NCBI GenBank assembly: GCA_019247455.1
Contig: JAFAOW010000012.1
Location: 1 to 32,649, forward strand
DNA length: 32,649 bases
Reading direction: 5' to 3'
From: Acidobacteriota bacterium
Lineage (GTDB): Bacteria > Acidobacteriota > Blastocatellia > Pyrinomonadales > Pyrinomonadaceae
Both the position numbers and the translations under genes were made by a program. Positions 32,011 to 32,649 of this stretch are shown here, one piece after another (positions within the stretch are counted from its first letter, which is position 1; each line of letters begins with the position of its first letter). The notes beneath the pieces are model-generated. The model was not told the origin of the DNA. It ran no database searches and worked only from the letters and a program-made list of their open reading frames with translations.

Positions 32011-32649
32011 TCAAAGGATATTCACAGCACGGGCGGCAAGCAAAGCAAGAACGGTAAGTGAGATGACCGATTGCAGCATCATCAATATCTTTGCCCAGCG
32101 AGCGAGAACCGGGACGTCTGTCGGCGAGAACGCGGTGCTCGTGTTGAAAGCGAGGAAGAGATAATCAAAAAAGTTTGGCGACCAGTCACTCTCCCCAGCG
32201 GCGTCTTTTTCAGCCGTGGACATCGTCATTTGAGGAAAGAGAAATGAACCGTCGGTGTGCGCCAGGCGTTTGTCACGCGAGTGAGGGCCGCCGGCGTCCA
32301 GCCGCCAGTACCATAGCGTAAACACAAGGACGTTCGTCGCCCAAAGAGCCGCGGCCGACGTTAGCAGCTCGGTGGGCGTTTCTTTGTGTTCGGGGAGAGC
32401 CTTTACCAACAGTACCACCGAGGCGATCATCCCCACAGTTACCAAGCCTGTTACGAAAAAGCCGAGAATACGATTAAGCTCATGATGTTTCGTCGCGTGT
32501 GTTATGACCGTCGGAATCACAAGCGCGACCACGAGCGCAGGAAAAACCCAACGAGGGCCAACGATGAGCGCCTCGGGCAGAGCAAAATAAAGGCCGGCTA
32601 CGGCGAGTACCGCCACTAGAGCGGGCCACCGTGGCTCGGGGTCGTATAA
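32011..32649 (-). CDS. DUF1345 integral membrane protein (5' end outside the window)
   Basis: The reading frame does not start at the GTG at 32616: eleven more codons (LYDPEPRWPAL) run in frame to the window edge and look like the normal N-terminal part of DUF1345 proteins, so the gene is cut by the window. About 213 residues are visible. Several membrane segments are followed by a pore-loop-like stretch FNTSTAFSPTDVPVLARWAK before the last helix. This resembles ion-channel filters but is not a canonical TVGYG sequence. The end RAVNIL is typical, so the C-terminus is complete. The function of this family is unknown. It lies four bases ahead of the truncated helicase gene. Confidence 0.85.
   Translation of the reverse strand, partial: LYDPEPRWPALVAVLAVAGLYFALPEALIVGPRWVFPALVVALVIPTVITHATKHHELNRILGFFVTGLVTVGMIASVVLLVKALPEHKETPTELLTSAAALWATNVLVFTLWYWRLDAGGPHSRDKRLAHTDGSFLFPQMTMSTAEKDAAGESDWSPNFFDYLFLAFNTSTAFSPTDVPVLARWAKILMMLQSVISLTVLALLAARAVNIL

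Overview
This window looks like an ordinary chromosomal stretch from a Gram-negative member of the Acidobacteriota, most probably a Blastocatellia/Pyrinomonadaceae-like organism. The grounds are a secreted protein of the 'VWFA-related, Acidobacterial' type, lipoproteins with long Asn/Ser/Thr/Gly-rich linkers after the lipobox, a DUF5658-type membrane protein, a Bacillus-type three-subunit sdhCAB operon and moderately GC-rich coding sequence. The lineage is inferred from protein style only; no rRNA gene is present. I see no tRNA, rRNA, CRISPR array, phage or transposase.

Layout. 11-2676 (minus): M50-type membrane metallopeptidase and the molybdenum-cofactor genes moeA and moaC. 2775-3986 (plus): acyl-CoA dehydrogenase, closed by a two-way terminator. 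4057-7325: two lipoproteins (minus), a CYTH-like protein (plus) and a secreted lytic-transglycosylase-like protein (minus). 7527-10418 (plus): glmM, translationally coupled aroB and a small one-helix membrane protein. 10420-13635 (minus): TIGR03960-type radical SAM protein and the VWFA-related secreted protein, separated by a clear terminator. 13782-16498 (plus): a tight operon of an Ogg2-type DNA glycosylase, a TPR protein with two retropepsin domains and a PIN-domain protein.

16495-20864 (minus): a GAF/HD-GYP c-di-GMP phosphodiesterase, a four-helix-bundle (S23/bIVR) gene, a STAS-domain protein, a CysQ/inositol-phosphatase-like enzyme and an HtrA-like protease. 21015-23357: DUF5658 protein, a secreted glycine-zipper protein and a LysR regulator. 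23541-26937 (plus): sdhC-sdhA-sdhB. 26940-29763 (minus): PAS-GGDEF-EAL protein and ispH. 29823-30701 (plus): tandem GNAT acetyltransferase. 30702-32649 (minus): the C-terminal half only of a Ski2-like helicase, and a DUF1345 protein that runs off the right edge.

The most unusual structure is at 17771-18212. The small four-helix-bundle gene is enclosed by two arrays of a TGAWTCG-like heptamer in opposite orientation, sharing a perfect 17-bp inverted repeat. The unit begins directly after the STAS stop codon. At its other end the array supplies the start codon region and first ~14 residues of the HD-GYP protein. It looks like a very small, transposase-free mobile cassette dropped between two signalling genes. 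Other points worth a look are the helicase lacking its ATP-binding half, the orphan PIN gene coupled to a double-retropepsin gene, a 42-bp-spaced direct repeat in front of the STAS gene, and several convergent gene pairs meeting stop codon to stop codon with no terminator.
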